Assembly (NCBI GenBank): GCA_001790855.1
Contig: MGDH01000039.1
Coordinates: forward strand, 1-38,082
Reading direction: 5' to 3'
Source of the DNA: Candidatus Schekmanbacteria bacterium RIFCSPLOWO2_02_FULL_38_14
GTDB lineage: Bacteria; Schekmanbacteria; GWA2-38-11
DNA length: 38,082 nucleotides
Part shown: positions 15,445 to 22,880 of the stretch, piece after piece
How positions within the stretch are numbered: position 1 is the stretch's first letter
Layout of the letters: every line of letters starts with the position of its first letter
Translations under genes and position numbers: made by a program
The notes under the pieces: generated by a model
Seen by the model: only the letters and a program-made list of their open reading frames with translations
Told to the model about the DNA's origin: nothing
Database searches by the model: none

Positions 15445-17100
15445 ATGAGTACATTGAAAAAAACTTTAAAACAAGCAATAATGGAGGCAATTGAAGTTTT
15501 CAAGAAAGAACTCGGGCAGGAAGAATTCCCTCCTCTTATTATTGAGATTCCCAAAGATGCAAAATTCGGTCATTTTTCTACAAACATAGCCCTTGCTCTT
15601 TCATCAAAATTAAATAAACCTCCAAGAAAGATTGCAGAAGAGGTTTTAAATAAATTCTCCTGCCCTGTTGTTGAAAAAACAGAGATTGCAGGAGCGGGGT
15701 TTATTAATTTTTTCATCACTGAAAAAGCCTGGCAGAAACTAATTCCTGAAGTAATTTTAAATGGAGAAAAATTCGGCTCCTCCAATATTGGAAATAATGA
15801 GAGGATACAGATTGAGTTTGTAAGCGCAAATCCAACAGGCCCTCTTCACATAGGCCACGGCAGGGGAGCAGCAGTTGGCGATGTGCTGGCAAATACCCTT
15901 GAGTTTGCTGGCTTCAATGTGGAAAGGGAATACTATATCAATGATGTTGGCATTCAGATGGCAAATATTGGAAAAACCCTTAAGGCGCGATACCTTGAAC
16001 TTTTAGGGAAAGAAACAAAATTTCCTGAAAATGGCTATCCGGGCGCATATGTGAGGGAGATTGCCGAAAAATTCAAAATTCAAAATTCAAAATTCAAAAT
16101 TCAAAATGATGATGATTTGCAGTTTTTCAGCGATTTTGCAGGAGAGAAAATCTTAGGAGGAATAAAGAAAGACCTTGAAAGTTTCAGGGTAAGATTTGAT
16201 AAATGGTTTTCTGAAAAAAGCCTTTTTGAAAGCGGAGAAGTAAAAAACTCAATTGAGCTGCTGAAGAAAAATGGTTTTATCTTTGAAAAGGAGGGCGCGT
16301 GGTGGCTCAAGGCAAGCGACTTTGAAGATGAAAAGGACAGGGTAGTCATAAAAACAGACGGTTCAACCACATATCTTGCTTCAGATATTGCCTACCATAA
16401 AAACAAGCTGGAGAGAGGCTATAAAAAGCTTGTCAATATATGGGGAGCAGACCATCACGGCTATATTCCCAGGATGAAAACCGTTGTAAGGCTGCTTGGT
16501 TACCCCGAAGAAATGCTCGCCGTGATACTCGTGCAGATGGTCAATTTACAGAAACACGGCAAACCTGTTGCCATGGGCAAGAGAGAAGGGGAGTTTGTTA
16601 CACTGAGGGAGGTAATGGATGAGGTTGGGGTTGATGCCTGTCGCTTCTTCTTTCTTGAAAGAAAAAGCAATGCTCATTTGAACTTTGACCTTGCCCTTGC
16701 AAAGGAGCAGTCAAATAAAAACCCTGTTTATTATGTTCAGTATGCCCATGCAAGAATCTGCAGTATTTTCAGCAAAGCAGAAGAGAAGGGAATAACCCTT
16801 CCAGAAATTGATAAAACTGATTTCAGCCTTCTCAATACAGAAGAAGAGCTTTCAATAATGCGTAAAATCTACCAGTTTCAGGAAATAATAGAGGTAATCG
16901 CCAATACCTGTGAACCACACCATCTTACTTTTTATCTGAAAGAACTTGTTGCCCTTTTCCACAAATATTATAATGAGCATCCGATTTTAGGAGATGAAAG
17001 CAGGCTTACAGATTCCCGTCTTGCCCTTTGTATGGCAATCAGGATTGTCCTTAGGAATGGAATGAGGCTTTTGGGAATCTCTGCGCCTGAAAGGATGTAA
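15445..17100 (+). CDS. argS: Arginyl-tRNA synthetase
   Basis: Class I synthetase that charges tRNA-Arg. The 551 residues include the N-terminal tRNA D-loop-binding domain (Arg-S N, about 1-90), SANPTGPLHIGHGRG with the HIGH motif (near residue 139), EYYINDVGIQ, the KMSK-equivalent AMGKREGEFVTL, and a C-terminal DALR anticodon-binding domain ending LLGISAPERM. Residues about 209-220 (EKFKIQNSKFKIQN) come from five perfect tandem copies of ATTCAAA (16071-16105), inserted in a region that normally varies in length. The frame is intact across it. The ribosome binding site before the ATG at 15445 is weak. Two tRNA-Arg genes lie elsewhere in the window. Confidence 0.95.
   Translation: MSTLKKTLKQAIMEAIEVFKKELGQEEFPPLIIEIPKDAKFGHFSTNIALALSSKLNKPPRKIAEEVLNKFSCPVVEKTEIAGAGFINFFITEKAWQKLIPEVILNGEKFGSSNIGNNERIQIEFVSANPTGPLHIGHGRGAAVGDVLANTLEFAGFNVEREYYINDVGIQMANIGKTLKARYLELLGKETKFPENGYPGAYVREIAEKFKIQNSKFKIQNDDDLQFFSDFAGEKILGGIKKDLESFRVRFDKWFSEKSLFESGEVKNSIELLKKNGFIFEKEGAWWLKASDFEDEKDRVVIKTDGSTTYLASDIAYHKNKLERGYKKLVNIWGADHHGYIPRMKTVVRLLGYPEEMLAVILVQMVNLQKHGKPVAMGKREGEFVTLREVMDEVGVDACRFFFLERKSNAHLNFDLALAKEQSNKNPVYYVQYAHARICSIFSKAEEKGITLPEIDKTDFSLLNTEEELSIMRKIYQFQEIIEVIANTCEPHHLTFYLKELVALFHKYYNEHPILGDESRLTDSRLALCMAIRIVLRNGMRLLGISAPERM
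16071..16105 (+). repeat. Five perfect tandem copies of ATTCAAA inside argS
   Basis: Five consecutive identical 7-base units, preceded by an extra run of A. Because 7 is not a multiple of 3, three units encode seven residues, which explains the repeated peptide KIQNSKF. The unit has no stop codon in any frame on the coding strand, so the gene stays open. Confidence 0.95.
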
Positions 17101-17102
17101 AA

Positions 17103-17276
17103 ATGGTAGAACTCCGTGATGTTGAAAAAATAAGAGAGGCAAGAGAACAAAGCTCTTATTCATTTGTCTCTGTAATCATAACAAGCCTCCTTTTATTTCT
17201 TCTTGGAATAATAACCGGAGTATACTTTTCAGATTTTTTAAAAGAAATTTTTAATATTTTCCCATTATCGCCATGA
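17103..17276 (+). CDS. Small single-pass membrane protein
   Basis: A 57-residue product starting MVELRDVEKIREAREQ, two bases after the argS stop. A charged cytoplasmic N-terminus of about 18 residues is followed by one hydrophobic helix (about 20-42, SFVSVIITSLLLFLLGIITG) and a short tail. Its TGA overlaps the ATG of the SPOR-domain gene (ATGA at 17273-17276). It looks like the missing N-terminal membrane anchor of that protein, made as a separate coupled peptide. I recognise no named family. Confidence 0.65.
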   Translation: MVELRDVEKIREAREQSSYSFVSVIITSLLLFLLGIITGVYFSDFLKEIFNIFPLSP

Positions 17277-17518
17277 AAGAGTCCTGTTACAGTATAAAAG
17301 TCTCTGCATTTACTGTTGAAAAGTTTGCTAACTCCCAATATGAATCCCTCAAGAAAAAAGGGTATGATGCCTATATTGAAAAAGAAGGCGGGTTTGCAAA
17401 AAAAAAGACCTACACAGTAATGGTTGGAAAATTCAAAACTTATAAAGATACAGAGAAAATAGCAGAAATTATCAGGGAAAAAGAACGGCTCAGGGCAGAG
17501 GTCGTGTTTAAAGAATAA
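17273..17518 (+). CDS. Small SPOR-domain-like protein
   Basis: An 81-residue protein that consists almost entirely of one SPOR-like domain: [55 protein letters not shown] domains bind denuded septal peptidoglycan, so they normally sit outside the inner membrane behind an anchor. This product has no signal peptide or membrane segment. The preceding gene, overlapping by ATGA, encodes a membrane helix in another frame. Either the two are coupled partners or an ancestral anchored SPOR protein has been split. It overlaps the convergent oppF-like gene by 11 bases. Confidence 0.7.
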   Translation: MKESCYSIKVSAFTVEKFANSQYESLKKKGYDAYIEKEGGFAKKKTYTVMVGKFKTYKDTEKIAEIIREKERLRAEVVFKE

Positions 17519-18476
17519 GATGGCACGACACCAAAACTCCATCCCCTGCATCTTTTAGCTGAGGCTCAACTTGTCTGCACTTTGGCTCTATTATCCACGG
17601 ACAGCGCGGATGGAAATGGCAGCCCGAAGGGCGGTTTATGGGGCTTGGAACATCTCCCTCTGCAATGATTCTCTTCTTTTTTACCCTTGGATTTAGTGAT
17701 GGAATTGCGGATAAAAGAATCCTTGTATAAGGATGCTTTGGGTCATTATAAACTTTTTCACAATCTCCTGTCTCAACAATTTTTCCAAGGTACATAACTG
17801 CAACCCTGTCTGAGATATAGCGGATAATGCTTAAATCGTGGGAGATGAAAAGATAGGTTAGTTTGAATTTCTCTTTAAGCTCTGCAAGGAGGTTTATTAT
17901 CTGTGCCTGTATTGAAACATCAAGTGATGAAACCGGTTCATCTGCAATTACAAGGTCCGGGGTTAAGGCAATTGCCCTTGCAATCCCGATTCTCTGCCTC
18001 TGTCCACCGCTGAATTCATGGGGATAACGGTCATAATGTTCCTCATTAAGACCAACGATTTTCAGAAGCTCTGAAACCCTTTCCCGCCTCTCCTTTCTGT
18101 TTCCTCTTTTGTGAATTACAAGAGGCTCTCCTATTATGCTGCCAGCCCTCATTCTCGGATTCAGGGATGCAAACGGGTCCTGAAATATCATCTGCATTCT
18201 TCGTCTTAACCCCTTCATTTTTTTCCTGTCACAGGCAAAAATGTTGTTCCCTTCAAAATAGACTTTTCCTTCTGTTGGCTCAATCAGTCTCAGAATTGTT
18301 CTTCCAATGGTTGTCTTGCCGCATCCGCTCTCTCCAACAAGACCCAGAGTCTCTCCCTTTTTTAGAACAAAATTAACCCCGTCAACAGCATAGACAACGC
18401 CTTTTTTTCTTGAGAAAAAAGTTGAGGTTATCGGGAAATGGGTTTTAAGGTCAATGACTTCTAAAAGGTTCTGCAT
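17508..18476 (-). CDS. Oligopeptide/dipeptide ABC transporter ATP-binding protein (OppF/DppF type)
   Basis: ATPase subunit of a peptide-class importer, at the cytoplasmic face of the membrane. The 322 residues have Walker [13 protein letters not shown] (about 47-58), Q-loop [14 protein letters not shown], signature [14 protein letters not shown], Walker [13 protein letters not shown] and the H-loop YLFISHDLS. The C-terminal oligopeptide-transporter extension has a cysteine set (CHFHPRC, EPKC, SCH) as in OppF/DppF, which can bind an iron-sulfur cluster in some homologues. No permease, binding protein or second ATPase gene adjoins it on either side, so it is either the last gene of a scattered system or an orphan. 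Its upstream spacer is full of repeats. Confidence 0.9.
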   Translation of the reverse strand: MQNLLEVIDLKTHFPITSTFFSRKKGVVYAVDGVNFVLKKGETLGLVGESGCGKTTIGRTILRLIEPTEGKVYFEGNNIFACDRKKMKGLRRRMQMIFQDPFASLNPRMRAGSIIGEPLVIHKRGNRKERRERVSELLKIVGLNEEHYDRYPHEFSGGQRQRIGIARAIALTPDLVIADEPVSSLDVSIQAQIINLLAELKEKFKLTYLFISHDLSIIRYISDRVAVMYLGKIVETGDCEKVYNDPKHPYTRILLSAIPSLNPRVKKKRIIAEGDVPSPINRPSGCHFHPRCPWIIEPKCRQVEPQLKDAGDGVLVSCHLIL

Positions 18477-18501
18477 CTTTATGATAACAAATTCCGGGTA
18501 G

Positions 18502-18519
18502 GGGCGACTTTAGTCGCCC
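18502..18519. repeat. Dispersed small hairpin repeat (copy 3)
   Basis: GGGCGAC and GTCGCCC arms around TTTA, preceded by GGGTAGG (18496-18502). It lies between the oppF-like gene and tsaC. It forms an inverted pair with the copy at 18570-18587. Confidence 0.75.
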
Positions 18520-18569
18520 TTAATCGTTCGACTGAACTCAGGACGACTTAGCACAATTGAATAATCATA

Positions 18570-18587
18570 GGGAGGCTAAAGCCTCCC
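18570..18587. repeat. Dispersed small hairpin repeat (copy 4), inverted relative to copy 3
   Basis: GGGAGGC and GCCTCCC arms around TAAA, followed by CTACCC (18588-18593). Read on the minus strand it has the same GGTAGGGG lead-in and TTTA loop as copy 3. Three stem positions differ, and in each the partner base has changed too, so pairing is kept. Confidence 0.75.
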
Positions 18588-18691
18588 CTACCCAATCTTA
18601 TTGACAAATCTTTTTATATTAGAGAAAAAATCTATAATCTTAGATTTTTCAACTATAATGGATGGACAGGCTAATGTCAATTATCAAAGAA

Positions 18692-18754
18692 AAGTTTCAA
18701 GTTGCATGTTTCAGGTTTCAGGTTAGCTGAAAACTGAATGCTGATAGCTGACAG
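18692..18754. repeat. Nine consecutive degenerate heptamers upstream of tsaC
   Basis: Starting at 18692 the sequence divides into nine successive 7-base units. The first five are AAGTTTC, AAGTTGC, ATGTTTC, AGGTTTC and AGGTTAG. The last four are CTGAAAA, CTGAATG, CTGATAG and CTGACAG. Two different heptamer families are joined in phase. The array ends 14 bases before the tsaC start codon, so it would sit in the tsaC leader. Confidence 0.85.
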
Positions 18755-18768
18755 CTAAATTTAAAACC

Positions 18769-19404
18769 ATGACTGAGATTATAAAAATAAATCCTTTAAA
18801 CCCTGAAACTCATCTGCTTAAAAAGGGAAAAGAAGTTCTGGAAAAGGATGGAATCATTGGATATCCAACTGACACTGTTTACGGGCTCGGGGTAAATGCC
18901 TTTAACAGCAAAGCTGTCAGAAAGGTTTTCGCTTTAAAGGAAAGGGATTTTTCAAAACCAATATTACTGGTAATTTCAAAGGAGTTTAACCTGAAAGAAA
19001 TTGTAGCTGAAATTCCCTCTCAGGCTTTAAAACTTATTAAAACCTTCTGGCCAGGACCCCTGACTATCATTTTTAAAGCAGGCAGAAAACTCCCTTCAAT
19101 CCTTACAGGAGAAAAAGGAACTGTTGGAATAAGGGTGCCTGACAATTTAATAACACTGAAGCTTTTATCGCTTTGCAGATTCCCTATTACATCAACAAGC
19201 GCCAATCCCTCAGGAATGCCGTCAGCTGAGAATGTCTTGCAGGTAAATAAATATTTTTCTGATAAACTTGACCTCATAATTGATGGCGGAAAGTGCAATA
19301 ATCCCGAACCTTCTACAATTGTTGATTTTGCTGAACAAGGAATCAAAATTGTCAGGGAAGGAAGGATAAGCGCAGATAAGATTTTGAGCATCTTGACAAA
19401 TTAA
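18769..19404 (+). CDS. tsaC: L-threonylcarbamoyladenylate synthase (Sua5/YrdC/TsaC family)
   Basis: Makes threonylcarbamoyl-AMP from threonine, bicarbonate and ATP, the first step in the t6A modification of tRNAs that read ANN codons. The 211 residues have the YrdC-domain motifs GIIGYPTDTVYGLG (about 29-42), FALKERDFSKPILL, and TSTSANPSG, and lack the extra C-terminal Sua5 domain. The start is an ATG directly after a heptamer repeat array, with no clear ribosome binding site. A probable terminator follows the gene, which separates it from the rpmH cluster. Confidence 0.92.
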   Translation: MTEIIKINPLNPETHLLKKGKEVLEKDGIIGYPTDTVYGLGVNAFNSKAVRKVFALKERDFSKPILLVISKEFNLKEIVAEIPSQALKLIKTFWPGPLTIIFKAGRKLPSILTGEKGTVGIRVPDNLITLKLLSLCRFPITSTSANPSGMPSAENVLQVNKYFSDKLDLIIDGGKCNNPEPSTIVDFAEQGIKIVREGRISADKILSILTN

Positions 19405-19405
19405 T

Positions 19406-19433
19406 GCCAATCTAATATGGTAGATTTGCTTTT
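19406..19433 (+). terminator. Probable intrinsic terminator after tsaC
   Basis: A 9-bp stem with one mismatch (19406-19414 with 19421-19429), a 6-base loop and TTTT followed by AT-rich sequence, just past the tsaC stop. The stem is A+T-rich, so it may be weak. Confidence 0.45.
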
Positions 19434-19462
19434 AAATTAATTGTCCATTTCAGAATAAAGGA

Positions 19463-19544
19463 TTATAGGGTTCTAGGGTTTTAGGGAAATTTGAATTTTA
19501 AGTTTTGAATTTCACGCAAATCCTTGACTCCTTGAGTCCTGATG
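19463..19544. repeat. Octamer and heptamer repeats in the tsaC-rpmH spacer
   Basis: Three tandem octamers TTATAGGG, TTCTAGGG, TTTTAGGG (19463-19486) are followed by a TTTGAAT/TTTAAGT stretch with 7-base spacing. Then come TCCTTGAC and TCCTTGAG with a partial third copy TCCTGATG (19521-19544). The period in the outer blocks is 8, unlike the 7-base arrays elsewhere. The last block supplies the -35 element of the candidate rpmH promoter. Confidence 0.7.
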
Positions 19545-19551
19545 TTAATAT
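19524..19551 (+). promoter_or_regulatory. Candidate promoter for the rpmH cluster
   Basis: TTGACT (19524-19529), a 16-base spacer and TAATAT (19546-19551), 21 bases before the rpmH ATG at 19573. The -35 element lies within the repeated TCCTTGA units. Confidence 0.5.
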
Positions 19552-19572
19552 TTTTTAACTAAGGATACAATA

Positions 19573-19707
19573 ATGTCAGTAACTTACAAACCAAAAAAGA
19601 AAAAAAGAAAAAGAAAACACGGGTTTTTAAAAAGAATGAGTACTAAGGGCGGAAGAAAGATACTCAAAAGAAGGAGGGCGAAGGGGAGAAAGAGGCTTAC
19701 AGTCTAA
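19573..19707 (+). CDS. rpmH: 50S ribosomal protein L34
   Basis: A 44-residue, highly basic large-subunit protein. It ends in the family's conserved [28 protein letters not shown] pattern (HGFLKRM, GGRKIL and [10 protein letters not shown] are visible in order). The N-terminus, [16 protein letters not shown], is more lysine/arginine-rich than the usual MKRTYQPS type. An AAGGA lies about 8 bases before the ATG. It is the first gene of the conserved rpmH-rnpA-yidD-yidC order and precedes rnpA by 28 bases. Confidence 0.95.
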   Translation: MSVTYKPKKKKRKRKHGFLKRMSTKGGRKILKRRRAKGRKRLTV

Positions 19708-19735
19708 GCAAAGAAATTCACAGAACAACACCTTG

Positions 19736-20101
19736 ATGGAAAAGGTTAACTCATTAAAACCAATTGAAAGAATTAAAAGAAACTCTGAGTTTAAGCTTGT
19801 TTTGGGAAAAGGTGAAAGAGTAGAGTCAGGCAACCTAATCTTCTACTTTGCAGAAAACCAGTTAGGGTTTTCAAGAATCGGTCTTTCTCTCAGCAAAAAA
19901 ACAGGCAATGCCGTAAAACGAAACAGGATTAAAAGACTTATCAGGGAAGTCTTCCGCAGGAAAAAAAAAGGATTCAAGAAAGGGTATGATATAGTTGTAA
20001 TGTGCAGAAAAACCATTCCTGAAATCAAATTAACACAGATGGAAATTATTTTTAGCAGGGCATTGTCTATAAGTAAAATTTTACAGGAAGAGAACTTTTG
20101 A
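19736..20101 (+). CDS. rnpA: Ribonuclease P protein component
   Basis: Protein subunit that assists the RNase P RNA in removing 5' leaders of pre-tRNAs. The 121 residues carry IKRNSEFKLVLGKGERV at the N-terminus and the RNR signature region SKKTGNAVKRNRIKRLIREVFR (about 54-75), which contacts the RNA. The ATG at 19736 is preferred over the adjacent TTG at 19733. The stop overlaps an alternative TTG start of yidD, so the two are probably translated together. Confidence 0.93.
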   Translation: MEKVNSLKPIERIKRNSEFKLVLGKGERVESGNLIFYFAENQLGFSRIGLSLSKKTGNAVKRNRIKRLIREVFRRKKKGFKKGYDIVVMCRKTIPEIKLTQMEIIFSRALSISKILQEENF

Positions 20102-20103
20102 AG

Positions 20104-20325
20104 ATGGCAAATATTTTAAAACTTTTTGTTGTTTTTCTAATAAAAGTCTATCAGGTTCTGCTTTCCCCGCTTTTGCCCCCCTCTTGTAACTACTCACCTT
20201 CCTGCTCAGAGTATGCCTGCCAGGCTTTTAGCCGCTATGGCTTGGTCAAAGGCTTATGGCTATCAGCAAGGCGGGTTGCAAAATGCAACCCGTTCGGGCA
20301 AGGTGGATTTGACCCTTTAAAATAA
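20104..20325 (+). CDS. yidD: Membrane protein insertion efficiency factor YidD
   Basis: Small membrane-associated protein that helps YidC-dependent insertion. The 73 residues have a hydrophobic amphipathic N-terminus and the family signature CNYSPSCSEYACQAF, then RYGLVKGLWLSARRVAKCNPF, ending GQGGFDPLK. The cysteine and proline positions fit the family. I place the start at the ATG 20104; a TTG at 20098 that overlaps the rnpA stop is possible. It lies between rnpA and yidC in the standard order. Confidence 0.93.
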   Translation: MANILKLFVVFLIKVYQVLLSPLLPPSCNYSPSCSEYACQAFSRYGLVKGLWLSARRVAKCNPFGQGGFDPLK

Positions 20326-20415
20326 AAAACTGTTAAAAGAAGTTTGTGTGCGGAATCTTTTTAAATATCTGTAATCAGAAATTTTCAAATTAGCTTGTAA
20401 AATAGAGGAGAAATA

Positions 20416-22098
20416 ATGCAAATAAGGCTTGTAGTCTTTATAGTTTTAAGCCTTTTACTGATAACAACCTACCAGTATCTCTTCATGCCCCAGCAGGAAA
20501 ATCTGGGAAAGAACGGGAAGATTTCAGAGGGTGCAAAATCTTCAGTAAAAGATTCTCTGCCGCAACCTGAATCAATCCCCTTATCAAAGGAAAATATTTT
20601 AAAGACCATTACCTCACCATATCCGGTACAAAATCAGGAAACCATAAAAGACGATTTCATTAAGGTTGACACTGAACTCTACACAGCAAGATTCTCCAAA
20701 AGAAAGGCAGTTTTGGAAGAGCTTGTTCTTGAAAAATATAAGGATGCTAGCGGAAAAGGAGTCAGGTTAATAGGTAAAGAAAAAAAAGATGAAAATTCCC
20801 GTACCCTCGATTTTGCTCTAAACCAGAATTCCTCTTCTCAGAGGCTTATTTTTGATGCTGATAAAAAGCTCCTCTCCTTAAACAGCAGCAATACAGGCGG
20901 TGTCATTAATTTTATATCAATCCCTGATGCTAGCGGATTAAAAGTAACAAAAAGCCTAAAATTTAATAACAGTTCATATTTAATAAATATGCATATTGAA
21001 GTTGAAAATTTAAGTGAATCCCCTGCTTCTTTCTCAAGCCAGATATTTCTTGGCCCTTCTTTCTATCTTGGTGGGGCTGATGAATCGAATGCATATGGGC
21101 ATTTTGGACCGCTGATAAAAAATGATGGCAAGGTTATCAGAGAACAGACTGAGAAAATAAAGGAACCATTAATTTTTTCTAACGGAAATGTGGAATGGGT
21201 TGGACTTGAGTCAAAATATTTTCTTGCCTCAATAATGCCTGAAGAGGAAAAAACTGCAGGCTTCATGCTCAATGACAAGAACAAAAAGAGCTTGGTTGGA
21301 ATACAAACCGCTGTTTCAAAAATAAAAGGCAGAGAAAGGCTTTCCCGGAATTACAGCGTTTACATAGGTCCCAAAGAGTTCAACAGCTTAAAAGCGCTAA
21401 AGCTTGAAAACGCCATAGACTTTGGCTGGTTCGGGGTTGTTGGAATACCTCTTCTTAAGGCTTTAAATTTTTTCAATCTCTATCTTAAAAATTATGGACT
21501 CACAATAATCCTGATTACTTTTATCATAAAAATCCTTTTTATCCCCTTTACTCAAAAAAGTTTTAAATCCATGCAGGCTATGCAAAAGCTCCAGCCACAG
21601 ATAAAAGCGCTTAAGGAGAGATATAAAAAAGAGCCTCAGAAGTTGAACCAGGAAACTATGGAGCTTTACAAAAAGCATAAGGTTAATCCTGTTGGAGGCT
21701 GCCTTCCAATGGTTTTCCAGATTCCGGTTTTCATAGCCTTTTATAATGTTCTTATGAATTCAATAGAATTAAGGGGTGCTCCTTTTTTTCTTTGGATAAG
21801 CGATCTGTCTGCAAAAGACCCCTATTACGTTACGCCAATCATTATGGGCATAACAATGTTTGCCCAGCAGAAAATGAGTCCAACCACGGCAGACCCAAAG
21901 CAGGCTCAGATCATGCTCATAATGCCGGTTATATTTACTTTTATGTTTATGTCTTTCCCGACCGGACTGGTGCTCTATTGGACCGTTAACAACATACTCA
22001 CCATAGGACAGCAGTATTTTATTATGGGAAAGTTTGCAGCAAAAGAAACAGATGATGAGAAAGGGAAAAACAGAAAAAAGAAAAATAATGATAAATAA
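20416..22098 (+). CDS. yidC: Membrane protein insertase YidC
   Basis: Inserts membrane proteins, alone or with SecYEG. The 560-residue length and layout are those of Gram-negative YidC: an N-terminal membrane helix (about 5-22), a large periplasmic beta domain (about 70-330, with FGPLIKNDGKVI and WVGLESKYFLASI), then the conserved core. The core starts at FGWFGVVGIPLLKALNFF and includes IPFTQKSFKSMQAMQKLQPQIKALKERYK, VGGCLPMVFQIPVFIAFYNVLM and FPTGLVLYWTVNNILTIGQQY. A basic cytoplasmic tail follows. A GAGGAG ribosome binding site lies 5 bases before the ATG. Confidence 0.97.
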   Translation: MQIRLVVFIVLSLLLITTYQYLFMPQQENLGKNGKISEGAKSSVKDSLPQPESIPLSKENILKTITSPYPVQNQETIKDDFIKVDTELYTARFSKRKAVLEELVLEKYKDASGKGVRLIGKEKKDENSRTLDFALNQNSSSQRLIFDADKKLLSLNSSNTGGVINFISIPDASGLKVTKSLKFNNSSYLINMHIEVENLSESPASFSSQIFLGPSFYLGGADESNAYGHFGPLIKNDGKVIREQTEKIKEPLIFSNGNVEWVGLESKYFLASIMPEEEKTAGFMLNDKNKKSLVGIQTAVSKIKGRERLSRNYSVYIGPKEFNSLKALKLENAIDFGWFGVVGIPLLKALNFFNLYLKNYGLTIILITFIIKILFIPFTQKSFKSMQAMQKLQPQIKALKERYKKEPQKLNQETMELYKKHKVNPVGGCLPMVFQIPVFIAFYNVLMNSIELRGAPFFLWISDLSAKDPYYVTPIIMGITMFAQQKMSPTTADPKQAQIMLIMPVIFTFMFMSFPTGLVLYWTVNNILTIGQQYFIMGKFAAKETDDEKGKNRKKKNNDK

Positions 22099-22107
22099 CT
22101 ATGCAGT

Positions 22108-22126
22108 GGCAGGGCTTGCCTCTGCC
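22108..22126. repeat. Dispersed small hairpin repeat (copy 5)
   Basis: GGCAG and GGC arms pair with GCC and CTGCC around TT, with one bulged T (22121). The stem has 8 pairs. It lies in the 57-base gap between yidC and jag, and no T run follows it, so it is unlikely to be a terminator. Confidence 0.65.
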
Positions 22127-22155
22127 CAATGAATATTTGATTTTAAGGAGAAATT

Positions 22156-22812
22156 ATGAAGATTATTGAAGAGGGAAAAACCCCGCAGGAAGCTATTGAA
22201 AAAGCAATAAAAAAACTCAATGTGTCAAGAGATGATATAAAAGTGGAAATCCTGGAAAAAGGGAGCAAGGGAATACTCGGATTTAACAGCAAACCAGCAA
22301 AAATAGAGGCAACTATCTCAAGCGACGGCATTGAAGCAAAAGCCAGAAATTTTCTTGAAAAGTTATTTAAGCTCATGGATTTCCAGATTTCAATGAATGT
22401 AAAAAAAGAAAAAGATTCAATAATTTTTGAGGTGTGTGGCGAAAACACAGGGTTATTAATAGGAAGAAAAGGGCAAACCCTTGAAGCCCTCCAGCATCTC
22501 ATTGACAGGATTATGAACAAGGATGATAACATCAGATTCAAGGTGCTCATAGATATAGAAGGGTACAGAAAAAAAAGAGAAGAGGCTCTGATAAAGCTCG
22601 CTGACCGCATGGCAGAAAAAGTAAAAAATACCGGCGCCTCAACTGCAACCCCTCCAATGAATCCAAAAGAAAGAAGGGTTATCCATATGGCGCTGTGTGA
22701 AGATAAAGATGTAAGAACTGTCAGCATGGGAAATGGTCCCTTGAAAAAAGTAGTAATATACCCCAGCAATAAACAGGCACCTGAAAAGAGTTATAAATGG
22801 GATGAAAGATAA
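22156..22812 (+). CDS. jag: Jag/KhpB RNA-binding protein (SpoIIIJ-associated)
   Basis: RNA-binding protein normally encoded next to yidC. The 218 residues contain an N-terminal Jag domain (about 1-50, MKIIEEGKTPQEAIEKAIKK and KGSKGILGF), a KH-type domain (about 75-150, GLLIGRKGQTLEALQHL) and a C-terminal R3H domain (NPKERRVIHMAL, about 173-184, then VRTVSMGNGPLKKVVI). An AAGGAG ribosome binding site lies 5 bases before the ATG. The exact role differs between bacteria; in some it regulates cell envelope and division genes. Confidence 0.93.
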   Translation: MKIIEEGKTPQEAIEKAIKKLNVSRDDIKVEILEKGSKGILGFNSKPAKIEATISSDGIEAKARNFLEKLFKLMDFQISMNVKKEKDSIIFEVCGENTGLLIGRKGQTLEALQHLIDRIMNKDDNIRFKVLIDIEGYRKKREEALIKLADRMAEKVKNTGASTATPPMNPKERRVIHMALCEDKDVRTVSMGNGPLKKVVIYPSNKQAPEKSYKWDER

Positions 22813-22880
22813 AAAAGTTAAGAGCATCGCAGTTAAAAGATTTTAAGTTTTTAAAAAAGCCTGCAGCCAATACAGTCATT

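Noticed and set aside
17239-17276. Programmed -1 frameshift joining the small membrane protein and the SPOR protein at a TTTTTTA run
   Set aside because: After slipping there, the new frame meets a TAA at 17252 before reaching the SPOR gene, so this site cannot make a fusion.
19405-19572. Replication origin upstream of rpmH
   Set aside because: The rpmH-rnpA-yidC cluster is often near oriC, but I saw no DnaA box (TTATCCACA-like) in the spacer and no dnaA, rsmG or parAB genes.
22143-22769. Minus-strand open frame of 208 codons opposite jag
   Set aside because: jag has a strong ribosome binding site and three recognisable domains; the opposite frame shows none.
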